From Deltaproteobacteria bacterium (lineage in GTDB: Bacteria > Desulfobacterota > DSM-4660 > Desulfatiglandales > B25-G16), in contig JAFDHR010000016.1 in assembly GCA_019308645.1 (NCBI GenBank), positions 1 to 18,030 on the forward strand: 18,030 nucleotides of DNA. Direction: 5' to 3'. The position numbers were made by a program, and so were the translations under genes. Shown here one piece after another: positions 9,401-16,221 of this stretch (positions are counted from its first letter, which is position 1; the number at the start of each line of letters is the position of its first letter). The notes beneath the pieces are model-generated. The model worked only from the letters and a program-made list of their open reading frames with translations, searched no databases and was not told the origin of the DNA.

Positions 9401-10204
9401 GAAGAAAATCTGACGGAGCCACATATCATAAAAGCAATCCTTACTGCATTTGCCCTTATTCCTATACTCCAAATAGCTCTTCCACAACCACAGCACGAAT
9501 TTCTGCTCATTCAGCCAATCCTTCTTAGCGATAAAATAAACGAACATAATCCTATTCAGAAGCTGAAGAGTGAATTCGTGAGATTCCTTTCTCGAAATTT
9601 TCTGTTTGATAAAAGAATCCCTGAGCTTGAAGAACTTCTCCTTATAATCATCAAAGAATTGTTTAGTAACTTTCTCGATACTGAAAGCATCACGCCACTT
9701 CTTCCAAACATCCCGCCAACTCGATTCCTGGCCTGAATAGTAAATCTTGGCCAAAGTATCGGCATCTGTGTAATGGATATGCGCCCTGTCAATAACAAGC
9801 TTGGTAATTTTCAGCTTATGACTGCCTGTTTCTTTCTTCTCATAATCAGGAAGAATAAAGACAACCGTGCTGTAATCAACAGTCAAAACAAGCAAAAACC
9901 GGATATATCTCTCAGCAAAGACTCGTGTGATATACCTCACGAATGATGGATGAATAGTGGAGGATTCGACGAGAAAGCAAGAGAGCTTATCCTCAAAACC
10001 CAATACAGAATAAATCTCCTTGACCTTAGAAGCTTCATCCTTCTTCAAATCAAAACTGGACTTTTTACGCTTAGAGGTGACATCAAAAAGAACCTTCTCA
10101 GGATAATTGAGCTTAGAAAACAAGCCAAAAACGTCCTTAGCAGAACCTAACTTACTAAGGAAATCACCGAGTTCTTGTCTTGATAAAGTATTTGTGACAG
10201 ACAT
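6500..10204 (-). CDS. Eco57I/PglX-like adenine-N6 DNA methyltransferase
   Basis: This large methyltransferase (1234 residues from the chosen start) probably makes N6-methyladenine. Motif I is D440-PACGSGAF (AdoMet binding) and motif IV is N685-PPY688, typical of adenine methylases. The N-terminal 430 residues contain the LLNRIMFVYFIAKKDWL segment usual in Eco57I/PglX proteins. I see no clear PD-(D/E)XK nuclease motif, so it resembles BREX PglX or DISARM-type methylases more than a type IIG enzyme. The long region after NPPY is the expected target-recognition domain and is much more AT-rich than the rest. I chose the ATG at 10204, five bases after TAGGA, instead of the in-frame TTG at 10234 that would overlap the PIN gene by 20 bases. 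It could be the self-marking enzyme, or a phage-DNA recogniser working with the helicase. Confidence 0.87.
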   Translation of the reverse strand: MSVTNTLSRQELGDFLSKLGSAKDVFGLFSKLNYPEKVLFDVTSKRKKSSFDLKKDEASKVKEIYSVLGFEDKLSCFLVESSTIHPSFVRYITRVFAERYIRFLLVLTVDYSTVVFILPDYEKKETGSHKLKITKLVIDRAHIHYTDADTLAKIYYSGQESSWRDVWKKWRDAFSIEKVTKQFFDDYKEKFFKLRDSFIKQKISRKESHEFTLQLLNRIMFVYFIAKKDWLNEQKFVLWLWKSYLEYRNKGKCSKDCFYDMWLRQIFFKAFNNRTSEVKDLPKEVKDALLDFPYLNGGLFSETKLDALKVKITDDTMKDILGFFEKYNFTIKEDMPFDSEVAVDPLMLGYVYESLANVAEEIYDRNDLGIFYTSRVEVDFMCRRSLVEYLTNSLPDIPKEKLYQLVFDPFDNKEKIEKYYSEKKLWTKLEDVLDNLSAVDPACGSGAFLVGMLNVLVGLYRTIYKYRKVSLSDFELKNKILGRSLYGVDVMPWAIHAAELRLWLQLIIETEFSKEELRKHPLLPNLNMNLRIGDSLVQEIGGVNLHLRGAEIPDSLKKRLNSLKIEKQNYFNNVPSAKFKTKEGIIAEETRIFEDIINERIEIIDKKITEIKKTPKQMNLFGESAEDKDAEEKRLAKIEDLKQEKAELKGIIKILDDPEKRPFVWDIDFAEIFGDKGGFDIVIGNPPYVRQEKISPPNKTKAEVKLEDKQIYKEKLISSVKAQFSVVEKIDKKSDYYVYFYFHGLALLNEKGTFCFITSNSWLDVEYGKALQEFLLKYVPILAIYDNPKRSFAHADINTIIALFGAPKVNEERKFAYGHDKKESWTHLDNTAKFVMFKRPFEEVLTVKNIGGIEKIKTGINNKDLIQLFENIENTSDYRIFPIIQEDLLEVGWKYPKEYNSKKGRFRIGKYGGAKWGSEFLRAPEIYFTIVKKAKDKLIRLKDVVDVFPGCYTGVNDFFYINESTVKEYQIEEDYLVPLIRSSKFVNKLKIDSFYGNYVLAIPSISKKELKNRGHEGVLTYIQWGELQKTRKRQKTEANIPWPKVETVKNRKYWYSIPEKNLIASRLFMQYVANDRFYCPFSEKKIVSDRCYHRIFQKERVDFKSLAALLNSSIQIFFVMLFGRAGLGQGALKFETTDAKKILMVDASIFDIRSITKLIDELGKREPLSVFEECGIDDTKPIREQEPKPLPDRAELDKVVFDALGLSEDERKEVYWSVCELVKQRLDKAKSLKS

Positions 10205-10214
10205 ATTAATCCTA

Positions 10215-11186
10215 TTATTCAGCCAAAAAGACAAAAGCCTTGTCCCAATTTTTCTTTGTTGCAGGCAATTTCACACACACCTGCATTCCCTTCTGTATTG
10301 GCTTTTCTGTCCTGGGGCTATGTAAATTATTCGCTTTAATTGAAAAGCCCAACCTTTCTATTTTTCCATCTTTAAATTTAACGAGCCAAATCTGGTCTCC
10401 GACAGAAAGGAATCTTTTTTTCTTACAGCTTACTTTGATAACCTTAAGCCGAGGGTAATATTTCACTACAGAGCCCATTATTTTTTTCTCATTATTCGTC
10501 ATGAACCAACTTTCATATTCTTGCCTTAACGATTTTATTGTAGGGAACATGCAAGGTCGTTTAACATCCAAATCAGAATGTATTAGATGTTGCCATTCTT
10601 TCAAGCCCTTTTTCAATTCTTCAAATTTATCCTTATTGAAATGCTGCTCATCACATGTAAGAATGTAGTGTGCTTTAGTAAAATACGCTGAACATAAGAC
10701 TATGGCATCTTTATATGGAAATTTTGAACACATAAGTATCGCATCTATAGCTTCACTTAGTCCTGGGAAAGGGCGACCAATCAATCGCTCTAAATATATT
10801 AACTTTTCTTCATCGAATATTTTCTTCTCGTATTCTTCAATTTTCTTTCCAAATTCTTGCATGCACTTAGAATTTGCGTATTTCCTGAAGTTCCCGTCTC
10901 TGCAAAGCTTATTCGCAGAGATCAATCCAAAGCCGTGCTTATTAACAAGCTTCCGTGCATACAATTCTTCTCGAATATGCCCCTTGAATTCCCACAAGAC
11001 ATAATCTGATGTTACCAATTCAACATTCGCAATCTTAGATTTCTTCCGAACCTTTGATTTCTTGAAGAAATTGACGAAAGTGACACATTTCTTCTCGTTG
11101 AAGCTCTGGACATAATCAATGAGAACGTTTGTGTCTACAAAGATTCGAAGCTTGAAATCAGATAGACTAATCGTATTCCTCATCAT
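10215..11186 (-). CDS. PIN-domain nuclease fused to an EF-Tu domain-2-like beta barrel
   Basis: The first ~190 residues form a PIN ribonuclease domain. The acidic set is visible: D18 (in FVDTNVLIDY), E66 (in LWEFKGH), D160 (in YKDAIVL) and D179 (in LTCDEQHF). The C-terminal ~85 residues (about 237-321) look like an all-beta barrel: VVKYYPRLKVIKV, then SVGDQIW, then a paired segment ending IQKGMQVCVKLP. This pattern recalls the EF-Tu domain-2-like barrel found in archaeal elongation-factor-like proteins and at the end of U32 peptidases. The start is the ATG at 11186 (or 11183), preceded by AGGG, and lies inside the 3' end of the ATPase gene (20-base overlap). There is no adjacent small antitoxin gene, so control by the neighbouring ATPase or methylase is more likely than a VapBC pair. 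The barrel call is from pattern memory. Confidence 0.72.
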   Translation of the reverse strand: MMRNTISLSDFKLRIFVDTNVLIDYVQSFNEKKCVTFVNFFKKSKVRKKSKIANVELVTSDYVLWEFKGHIREELYARKLVNKHGFGLISANKLCRDGNFRKYANSKCMQEFGKKIEEYEKKIFDEEKLIYLERLIGRPFPGLSEAIDAILMCSKFPYKDAIVLCSAYFTKAHYILTCDEQHFNKDKFEELKKGLKEWQHLIHSDLDVKRPCMFPTIKSLRQEYESWFMTNNEKKIMGSVVKYYPRLKVIKVSCKKKRFLSVGDQIWLVKFKDGKIERLGFSIKANNLHSPRTEKPIQKGMQVCVKLPATKKNWDKAFVFLAE

Positions 11187-12459
11187 GTCTCAACCCTTTA
11201 GCTTTTGCTACTATCGTCTTTCCAATTTGGTTTTTCTGTTCACGAACAGCGACATCAAGAGCTTTATGTGCAAGAAGAATAAAGCTTCTGCAATTACCCT
11301 TAGATATATTCAGCATTTCTTTAACCCCTTCATCATTAAAAGGAGTTATATCCTCACTTGCATCACTCCTGGCCATATTAAGGTAATTAGCCACCATTCT
11401 CTTTGCTTTAGATTCATTAAGCGGTTGGAGCTTAACCGCATAAGAAGTCAATCTGTCATGAAGAGGCGCAGACTCTTCTTTGATCTTGCCTAAAGCGTCT
11501 TTTGTCAAAGAAACTACAATAGCCCATTTCCCTTGCTTATTAATTAAAGTATTTAAGGTTATCAAATAATTAGAAAGCTTTGCGCCCTTTAGCTTGCTTA
11601 CATCTTCAAACTCGTCTACAAACACATACAATTGCTGGAATCCCACATGTTTAAGTATTCCAACAATGCTATTCAAAAACATAACTTCCTTCTTCTGAAT
11701 ATTCCTGTTTGAGATATAGCCAGCAAGAATATCCCAAGAAGAACTTGCCTTCTTTTCCTCGAAAACAAGGTCAAGATACCTGTCTGCCAATGTTGTATCC
11801 TGAACAATTTTCTCTTTTATGATTTCTCTGGCTGTGTCCTGAAGCACAGTAATGTTGCCCCAGAAATTCTTAAAACGGCTTAAAAACTCCAAAAAATTAG
11901 AAATAGATGGTTCATCGAAAAGCTTTGTCCTCTCAGTGTCAAAAAGAGTCGTCTGGTGAGACTTGAATTTCTTAAAGAATTTCTTTTTGTCTTTACTGAA
12001 CTCATCTAACAGTATTTTTCCAATATATTTCCGTATTTTATCTAATCCTATCTGCTCTACAATCTTATGTATCACTATCTGAGGCGCATCTTCGGGCTTA
12101 TCTACAAAACAAGTAACTGCTGAAAACTTAATATCTTTTCGCTCCTCAACAGCCCCATTAGATAAATCATCTATGGCATCCTGTATGTATTTCATCAAAT
12201 GGGTTTTTCCCATCCCATATTCCCCAATAATAGTCAGCCCAGCATAGTCCTGTCTTTTAGGAGATATATAAGTCGAAAGGATAAAATGCTTAAGGGTATC
12301 CAATTGTTTATCATCCAAGGGTGGCAGTATAAAACGAGGCAATCCTGCAGGTGGAAACGGATTGAAATTCAAATTCAAAGAAGCATAATCCTGTCTACCC
12401 TTCTTCTTTTTTAATTCTTGAATTAACTCATCTGTAAAGGAATTCTTTATTTTATCCAT
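11167..12459 (-). CDS. AAA+/P-loop ATPase, Orc1/Cdc6- or BrxD-like
   Basis: This 430-residue ATPase has Walker A G79-EYGMGK85T and Walker B VFVD282-EFED. A sensor-1-like VVSLT and the HDRLTSYAVKLQPLNE segment follow, as in Orc1/Cdc6-like AAA+ proteins and the small ATPases of BREX loci. The N-terminal NPFPPAGLPRF segment before the P-loop is of a kind seen in such switch ATPases. No nuclease or transmembrane segment is visible. The start is the ATG at 12459. A strong GGAGG lies about ten bases upstream, within the last codons of the unknown gene, and that gene's stop is a single base away, so translation is probably coupled. It likely acts on DNA as an ATP-dependent switch or loader for the methylase or helicase. 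Confidence 0.78.
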   Translation of the reverse strand: MDKIKNSFTDELIQELKKKKGRQDYASLNLNFNPFPPAGLPRFILPPLDDKQLDTLKHFILSTYISPKRQDYAGLTIIGEYGMGKTHLMKYIQDAIDDLSNGAVEERKDIKFSAVTCFVDKPEDAPQIVIHKIVEQIGLDKIRKYIGKILLDEFSKDKKKFFKKFKSHQTTLFDTERTKLFDEPSISNFLEFLSRFKNFWGNITVLQDTAREIIKEKIVQDTTLADRYLDLVFEEKKASSSWDILAGYISNRNIQKKEVMFLNSIVGILKHVGFQQLYVFVDEFEDVSKLKGAKLSNYLITLNTLINKQGKWAIVVSLTKDALGKIKEESAPLHDRLTSYAVKLQPLNESKAKRMVANYLNMARSDASEDITPFNDEGVKEMLNISKGNCRSFILLAHKALDVAVREQKNQIGKTIVAKAKGLRHDEEYD

Positions 12460-12460
12460 C

Positions 12461-13507
12461 TTATTTCGCCCTCCTCTTCAAAATTATGGTAGATCGGTAA
12501 AAGCCATCTGCCTTTATATAGCTTTCTTCATATTTCGCTCGTTTTTTCATTATCTGCAATGAAGTCCTTTCCAAATAGAAATGTTCATAATCTTCGTTAT
12601 AAAGTCTTTTAAGAAGCGTCTTAACCGCTTCGACGGGACATCCGTATTTCAGGGTGATATCATATATAACTCTGGGAATCCATAATGACCTTCTATGGTT
12701 TTTGCTTAAAAACATTTCCTCAAGCATGGAAGCCCCGTCCATCTTGAGAAATTCCTCAGAAGACATCCTCAAAGGATAGAGCATATGCCACAATTCTTGG
12801 TCTTTACTGAATTCGGAGAATTCAACCGTCTTGCCAATCAATCCAATTTCATGAAACCAACTCGGAAAGACAAAATTTGCAAGTCGAATATAAGAAGTAG
12901 GGATTTTCCATCTTCGATTATCTCCAAATTTACGCAAAACCTCGCTTCCTCTTTCGGATGAGATGGTTTTGCCAAGGACATAGATAGGCTTGGCATGCTT
13001 CTTAAAATCTTCGAGAGAGAAATCATTTATATTAGTAAATTTTGAGAAGTCCATAAACCACCACAGGAAATCTTTTGCCCTCTCATAGGAAGTAACTAAT
13101 CTAAGTAAAGCCTCTTTTTCCTTTTCAGTAAAATGAGGCGATGGGGCAGTGCTCTTAAAAGTCCTATCGACATTCTCTTTGAGGATAATATTCTTCTCTT
13201 TTCTGAATTCAGACAAATTTGGCATCACATAACCATCTTTTCTGCAAATAAATCCCAAATATTCTGCTGCATGGACATACTCAAGACGCAATCTTTCTTT
13301 CCTCTTAATACCTTTAGTTATCCATACATTCTTAGGAGGAGGAATTTTGTCGGAAGCCATATCATAATAGAGGACACTTTCCTTTATCCGCTTCTTTTTA
13401 GCACAATACACGAAAACATCTCGTAATGTTTTGAGGTTATATGCGTATAGATAGCTCCATCTCGGATTTCTTAATTGATTATCTGGTGTAATTGGCAATT
13501 CTTTCAT
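12461..13507 (-). CDS. Unknown basic protein, possibly a winged-helix adaptor
   Basis: I do not recognise this 348-residue family. It is basic, rich in Lys/Arg and aromatics, and has no signal peptide, membrane segment or nuclease motif. Two stretches look like winged-helix or HTH units by eye: about residues 68-98 (RKERLRLEYVHAAEYLGFI followed by a short Lys-Asp-Gly-Tyr turn) and a late segment around YGCPVEAVKTLLKRLYNED. It overlaps the methyltransferase by an ATGA (start ATG at 13507), and its stop is one base from the ATPase start. Such tight coupling on both sides suggests the three products are made together and act together. A DNA-binding partner of the ATPase is a reasonable guess only. 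Confidence 0.6.
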   Translation of the reverse strand: MKELPITPDNQLRNPRWSYLYAYNLKTLRDVFVYCAKKKRIKESVLYYDMASDKIPPPKNVWITKGIKRKERLRLEYVHAAEYLGFICRKDGYVMPNLSEFRKEKNIILKENVDRTFKSTAPSPHFTEKEKEALLRLVTSYERAKDFLWWFMDFSKFTNINDFSLEDFKKHAKPIYVLGKTISSERGSEVLRKFGDNRRWKIPTSYIRLANFVFPSWFHEIGLIGKTVEFSEFSKDQELWHMLYPLRMSSEEFLKMDGASMLEEMFLSKNHRRSLWIPRVIYDITLKYGCPVEAVKTLLKRLYNEDYEHFYLERTSLQIMKKRAKYEESYIKADGFYRSTIILKRRAK

Positions 13508-14829
13508 TTTATTAACACCAATAAGCTTTCTCTTAATCTCAGGTTATGTCTGTTCTTCAAGCTAACCCATTTTTGACCACGTGGCCTAAGCTCCATAAAC
13601 CGATATTTTGAAAATCCAATCTCTTCAGCAAGCTCGCCCAGATATTTGTCCGTCGGGATATATACACCATAAGGAGCTGAATCACCGATGACAATGAATG
13701 CTAACCCCTGTTTCTTTAACACTCGATAGACTTCCTTTAAAACATGATGCATGTCTTTAAAATATAATGCGGTTAGAATATCAAAGCTCTTCTCACGTTT
13801 TCCTGTTATTTGTTTCCTAATCGCATTAACCGCCCGCTGAATCTTCTTTGAAGTCTTGGGGGCATCACGTAACATTTTATTCCCAATAATCTCTTTCGCT
13901 TTCTTATCCCGATAATCTCTTTCGAGATAATATGTGGTTGCAGAAGCTAAGGACTTCATCCTAATTTTTGAGGTTATCTCAGACCAGTTATTAGTAAATT
14001 TCCAGAAATATGTGTAAACTTTTAACGCCTCTCCATAATCAAAATTATTTAAATACGGAGGAGAAGTGAAAACCATCTTTATGCTATTCGATTTAATTCT
14101 ATTATTCTTTTTCCTACTGTCAAAAAGATAGATTTTAGCATCGCCATCATAGCCTGCCATATTAGCCTCTTCCATATCATCTTTCATATTAGAAATGACA
14201 TCTTTAAAAACTATGAAAGGATCCTCGGCAATCCTTGTGTTTTTCCAGCTAATGTAAGGGATGCTTATACCAACCTCAGCACATCTCGGAAGCAGAGAAG
14301 AAATCGCCAAAAAAATAAAAGGCTTATGAATTTTCTTAATTGAATTTCCATAATATGCATTACGAAGAGCTATTAGCTTCTTCAAATTTGAAGTAGAAAA
14401 GCACTTAGCCAAAATAGCGTTCTCCTCAGAAATATCAATCTCCTCCCAAATGCACTCACATTTCTTCAAGATTTTTTTGCCATCAGCCACTAAATCATCC
14501 GGCTTAGACAAAAACTGAAGCTTGGCCTTGCCTATTTCATATAAAAACCGATTGGACTCATTCCCCACAACAGTAATACCATATTTTCGTCCCACAACAG
14601 CAGTCGTTCCACTACCCATAAAGGGATCATACACACGACACCCGTTATTATTGAATTTGAAGTAGCTAAAAGTCGTATCCACAAAAACATTTGAAAACCC
14701 AGGCATAAAGGAGAACCATCTATGAATCGGCATAGTCTTATTATCAGAATTAGTCCCTAACTTTTCCATATTTCCATTAGTCTTAAGATATTTGAAGAAA
14801 TCACTAACTTGCTCTATTATTTCTGACAC
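13504..14829 (-). CDS. Amino-group DNA methyltransferase (N4-cytosine or N6-adenine type)
   Basis: This 441-residue AdoMet-dependent DNA methyltransferase has motif I D68-PFMGSG early, followed by VVGNESN. Catalytic motif IV is T255-SPPY259 in the middle, followed by NNFDYGEALKVYTYFW. The IV motif comes about 180 residues after motif I, so the intervening region may hold the recognition domain (alpha-like order). S-P-P-Y more often goes with N4-methylcytosine, but N6-adenine enzymes with this form exist. A later VIGDSAPYGVY segment and a C-terminal RESLLVL strand fit the fold. The GTG start at 14829 has only a GGGGGG stretch nine bases upstream; an ATG at 14769 is the alternative and would keep all motifs. 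It is the first large gene of the operon and is coupled by an ATGA overlap to the next one. Confidence 0.85.
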   Translation of the reverse strand: MSEIIEQVSDFFKYLKTNGNMEKLGTNSDNKTMPIHRWFSFMPGFSNVFVDTTFSYFKFNNNGCRVYDPFMGSGTTAVVGRKYGITVVGNESNRFLYEIGKAKLQFLSKPDDLVADGKKILKKCECIWEEIDISEENAILAKCFSTSNLKKLIALRNAYYGNSIKKIHKPFIFLAISSLLPRCAEVGISIPYISWKNTRIAEDPFIVFKDVISNMKDDMEEANMAGYDGDAKIYLFDSRKKNNRIKSNSIKMVFTSPPYLNNFDYGEALKVYTYFWKFTNNWSEITSKIRMKSLASATTYYLERDYRDKKAKEIIGNKMLRDAPKTSKKIQRAVNAIRKQITGKREKSFDILTALYFKDMHHVLKEVYRVLKKQGLAFIVIGDSAPYGVYIPTDKYLGELAEEIGFSKYRFMELRPRGQKWVSLKNRHNLRLRESLLVLIK

Positions 14830-14876
14830 CTTCTAAAACCCCCCGAGTAGACAAATATTAAACCATAACAAATATT

Positions 14877-14897
14877 CCCAATTTATAAAGTTTTGGG
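14877..14897. repeat. Short inverted repeat upstream of the methyltransferase gene
   Basis: CCCAA (14877-14881) and TTGGG (14893-14897) flank an 11-base AT-rich centre in the 83-base gap between the excisionase-like gene and the methyltransferase gene. No T-run follows on either strand, so it is not a convincing terminator. It may be an operator or may be chance. Confidence 0.25.
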
Positions 14898-14912
14898 TAA
14901 AAAACACTCTCT

Positions 14913-15089
14913 TTACACATTACTTCTGGAACGAATAAAGCTCTCCAAATCACCTGCTTTTATTCGCCATTTTCCGATCTTCACAGCCTTTATCTGCTTG
15001 GCCTTTATAAGGTCACGAACCCATTCTTCGGTATAATCCAGTTTCTTGGCAACTTGACGAACAGTGAGATATTTCTTGATATCGTCCAT
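14913..15089 (-). CDS. Excisionase-family HTH protein
   Basis: This 58-residue protein is built almost entirely of one MerR/excisionase-type helix-turn-helix (HTH_17). The sequence YLTVRQVAKKLDYTEEWV is followed by DLIKAKQIKAVKIGKWRI and a short tail ending in FIRSRSN. Family members serve as recombination directionality factors or as small DNA-binding regulators. I chose the ATG at 15089 because GAGG lies nine bases upstream; a GTG at 15095 is too close to that site. It is the first gene of the leftward transcript, 83 bases ahead of the methyltransferase gene, and lies just across the divergent promoter region from the recombinase transcript. Either job, helping the serine integrase excise the element or regulating the defence operon, would fit. 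Confidence 0.8.
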   Translation of the reverse strand: MDDIKKYLTVRQVAKKLDYTEEWVRDLIKAKQIKAVKIGKWRIKAGDLESFIRSRSNV

Positions 15090-15121
15090 TTGCACAAACC
15101 TCAGCTAGTTAGATTTATTAT

Positions 15122-15184
15122 CTGTTAGTGAGAATAGAGACTCTCCCATTTTATCCCTATTAGTCCCCATTCTACTCCTAACAG
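15122..15184. promoter_or_regulatory. Paired CTGTTAG/CTAACAG and 21-base-phased repeats in the operon promoter
   Basis: CTGTTAG (15122-15128) and its exact inverse CTAACAG (15178-15184) lie 49 bases apart. One is in the leader and the other in the spacer between the -35 and -10 boxes of the leftward promoter; both continue into GAG on the same side. In addition TAGAATGGGGA (minus strand, 15164-15174) and TAAAATGGGAGA (15142-15153) recur at a 21-base step, two helical turns. These may be sites for the adjacent excisionase-like HTH protein. Chance is not excluded. Confidence 0.35.
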
Positions 15185-15197
15185 TTTCTAAAGTCAA
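15169..15197 (-). promoter_or_regulatory. Sigma-70-like promoter of the leftward operon
   Basis: On the minus strand the -35 box is TTGACT (15192-15197) and the -10 box is TAGAAT (15169-15174), with a 17-base spacer. The predicted start near 15162 gives a leader of about 70 bases before the excisionase-like gene. This is the only good promoter I found for the whole eight-gene leftward unit. Confidence 0.65.
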
Positions 15198-15215
15198 TCA
15201 GATAAACGATTATCC

Positions 15216-15243
15216 TTGACATGGCAGTGTAACGTAGTAAAAT
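15216..15243 (+). promoter_or_regulatory. Sigma-70-like promoter of the HEPN-recombinase transcript
   Basis: A perfect TTGACA (15216-15221), a 16-base spacer and TAAAAT (15238-15243) face right. Transcription would start near 15250. The -10 box is flanked by GTAAC and GTTAC, an inverted repeat that could be an operator. This -35 box and that of the leftward promoter are only 18 bases apart, so the two promoters probably compete or share a regulator. Confidence 0.65.
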
Positions 15244-15285
15244 GTGTTACGGAAAGCAAATTTATTAAACCCTATTTCACTATTT

Positions 15286-16221
15286 ATGAATATGATTAAA
15301 TTGCCAGACGCCCAAATCAAAAGAATGCTTGAAGCTACCAGGTTGGCTCAAGAGGCATACTCGAGAATTCCAATGAGCCTTATAAACAGTGCTCTCAGCA
15401 CTCAGAGGATGCTTGCTAGCATCAAGATACCCGCAACAACAATAGAACGCCTCTTCAATCAGGCACAGAAAGCAACCGAAATCTGGAACAAAATTGATTT
15501 CTCACAAATAACGAAGAGCATTACAACCATAGAGAAGGTCTTTTCTACGATAGCATGGGAAAATGTCATTAAACAATCTGAACAAATCTTTAAGATTCTT
15601 AAAGACCTTGAACTTACTGAAGATACTGTAAAAGAGGCAAATGAAGAACTAATGAAAATGGGGTGGTGGATATACCCCGAATGGACAATACCCTCACTTA
15701 AACACATAGCGAAAGCATGCAGGGAAGGAAAAACAGAAGAAGTCCGTCAGGAGATAATCGGATTTTTCGACAAAGACAGGCTTAAACTAATAGTAAAAAG
15801 TTGGAAGAAAAATCCCAAGCTGAACTCCCGCTATAAATCGTTGAAGGATGGAGTGTGGGCTCACAAGCAAAGAAAATATACCCTCTCGATACCTACCGTT
15901 CTTCCCCATGTAGAGGGAATAATAAATGAGAACTCCGGGCAGACAGGCCACATATCACACAAGAAATGCCTGACAATATTAAAAAAATACATGGACAAGG
16001 ACATCAAAGGAGATTCCCTTTCATCACTCTATCCGCTCGCCATGCTGAAATTCACGGAAGAACTATTAGCTCAAAAATTTGAATGGGGCAAACCAAGCAA
16101 AAAAGGAAGACATCCAATACTGCACGGACATTATACCGACTACGACGACGAAGAATTCTCGCTAAAACTGATTCTGCTGATAGATTTCTTGCAGAACATA
16201 ATTAGAAAGGAAAACCAATAA
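15286..16221 (+). CDS. HEPN-like protein with helical-repeat N-terminus
   Basis: The C-terminal end carries R-H-P-I-L-H (Arg and His four residues apart at 16108-16125), then GHYTDYDDEEFSLKL and an aliphatic helix. This R-x4-H arrangement is the catalytic motif of HEPN ribonucleases found in abortive-infection and toxin proteins. The N-terminus contains related helical units that restart as IKLP and then IKIP, 42 residues apart, with a degenerate continuation. I chose the ATG at 15286, because the upstream GTG at 15244 would lie before the predicted transcription start; ATG at 15292 is equally possible, and neither has a clear ribosome site. It is transcribed with the serine recombinase, whose GTG follows the stop directly. 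An RNase function in defence or element maintenance is inferred. Confidence 0.62.
   Translation: MNMIKLPDAQIKRMLEATRLAQEAYSRIPMSLINSALSTQRMLASIKIPATTIERLFNQAQKATEIWNKIDFSQITKSITTIEKVFSTIAWENVIKQSEQIFKILKDLELTEDTVKEANEELMKMGWWIYPEWTIPSLKHIAKACREGKTEEVRQEIIGFFDKDRLKLIVKSWKKNPKLNSRYKSLKDGVWAHKQRKYTLSIPTVLPHVEGIINENSGQTGHISHKKCLTILKKYMDKDIKGDSLSSLYPLAMLKFTEELLAQKFEWGKPSKKGRHPILHGHYTDYDDEEFSLKLILLIDFLQNIIRKENQ

Noticed and set aside
10205..10234. N-terminal extension of the large methylase from a TTG at 10234
   Set aside because: The TTG has no ribosome site and would overlap the PIN gene by 20 bases; the ATG at 10204 has TAGGA correctly placed.
10215..12459. PIN gene plus upstream ATPase as a classical toxin-antitoxin pair
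   Set aside because: The upstream gene is a 430-residue AAA+ ATPase, not a small DNA-binding antitoxin, and the PIN protein is much longer than usual VapC toxins.
14877..14897. CCCAA/TTGGG inverted repeat as a transcription terminator between the excisionase-like gene and the operon
   Set aside because: The stem is only five base pairs with an 11-base loop, and there is no T-run after it on either strand.
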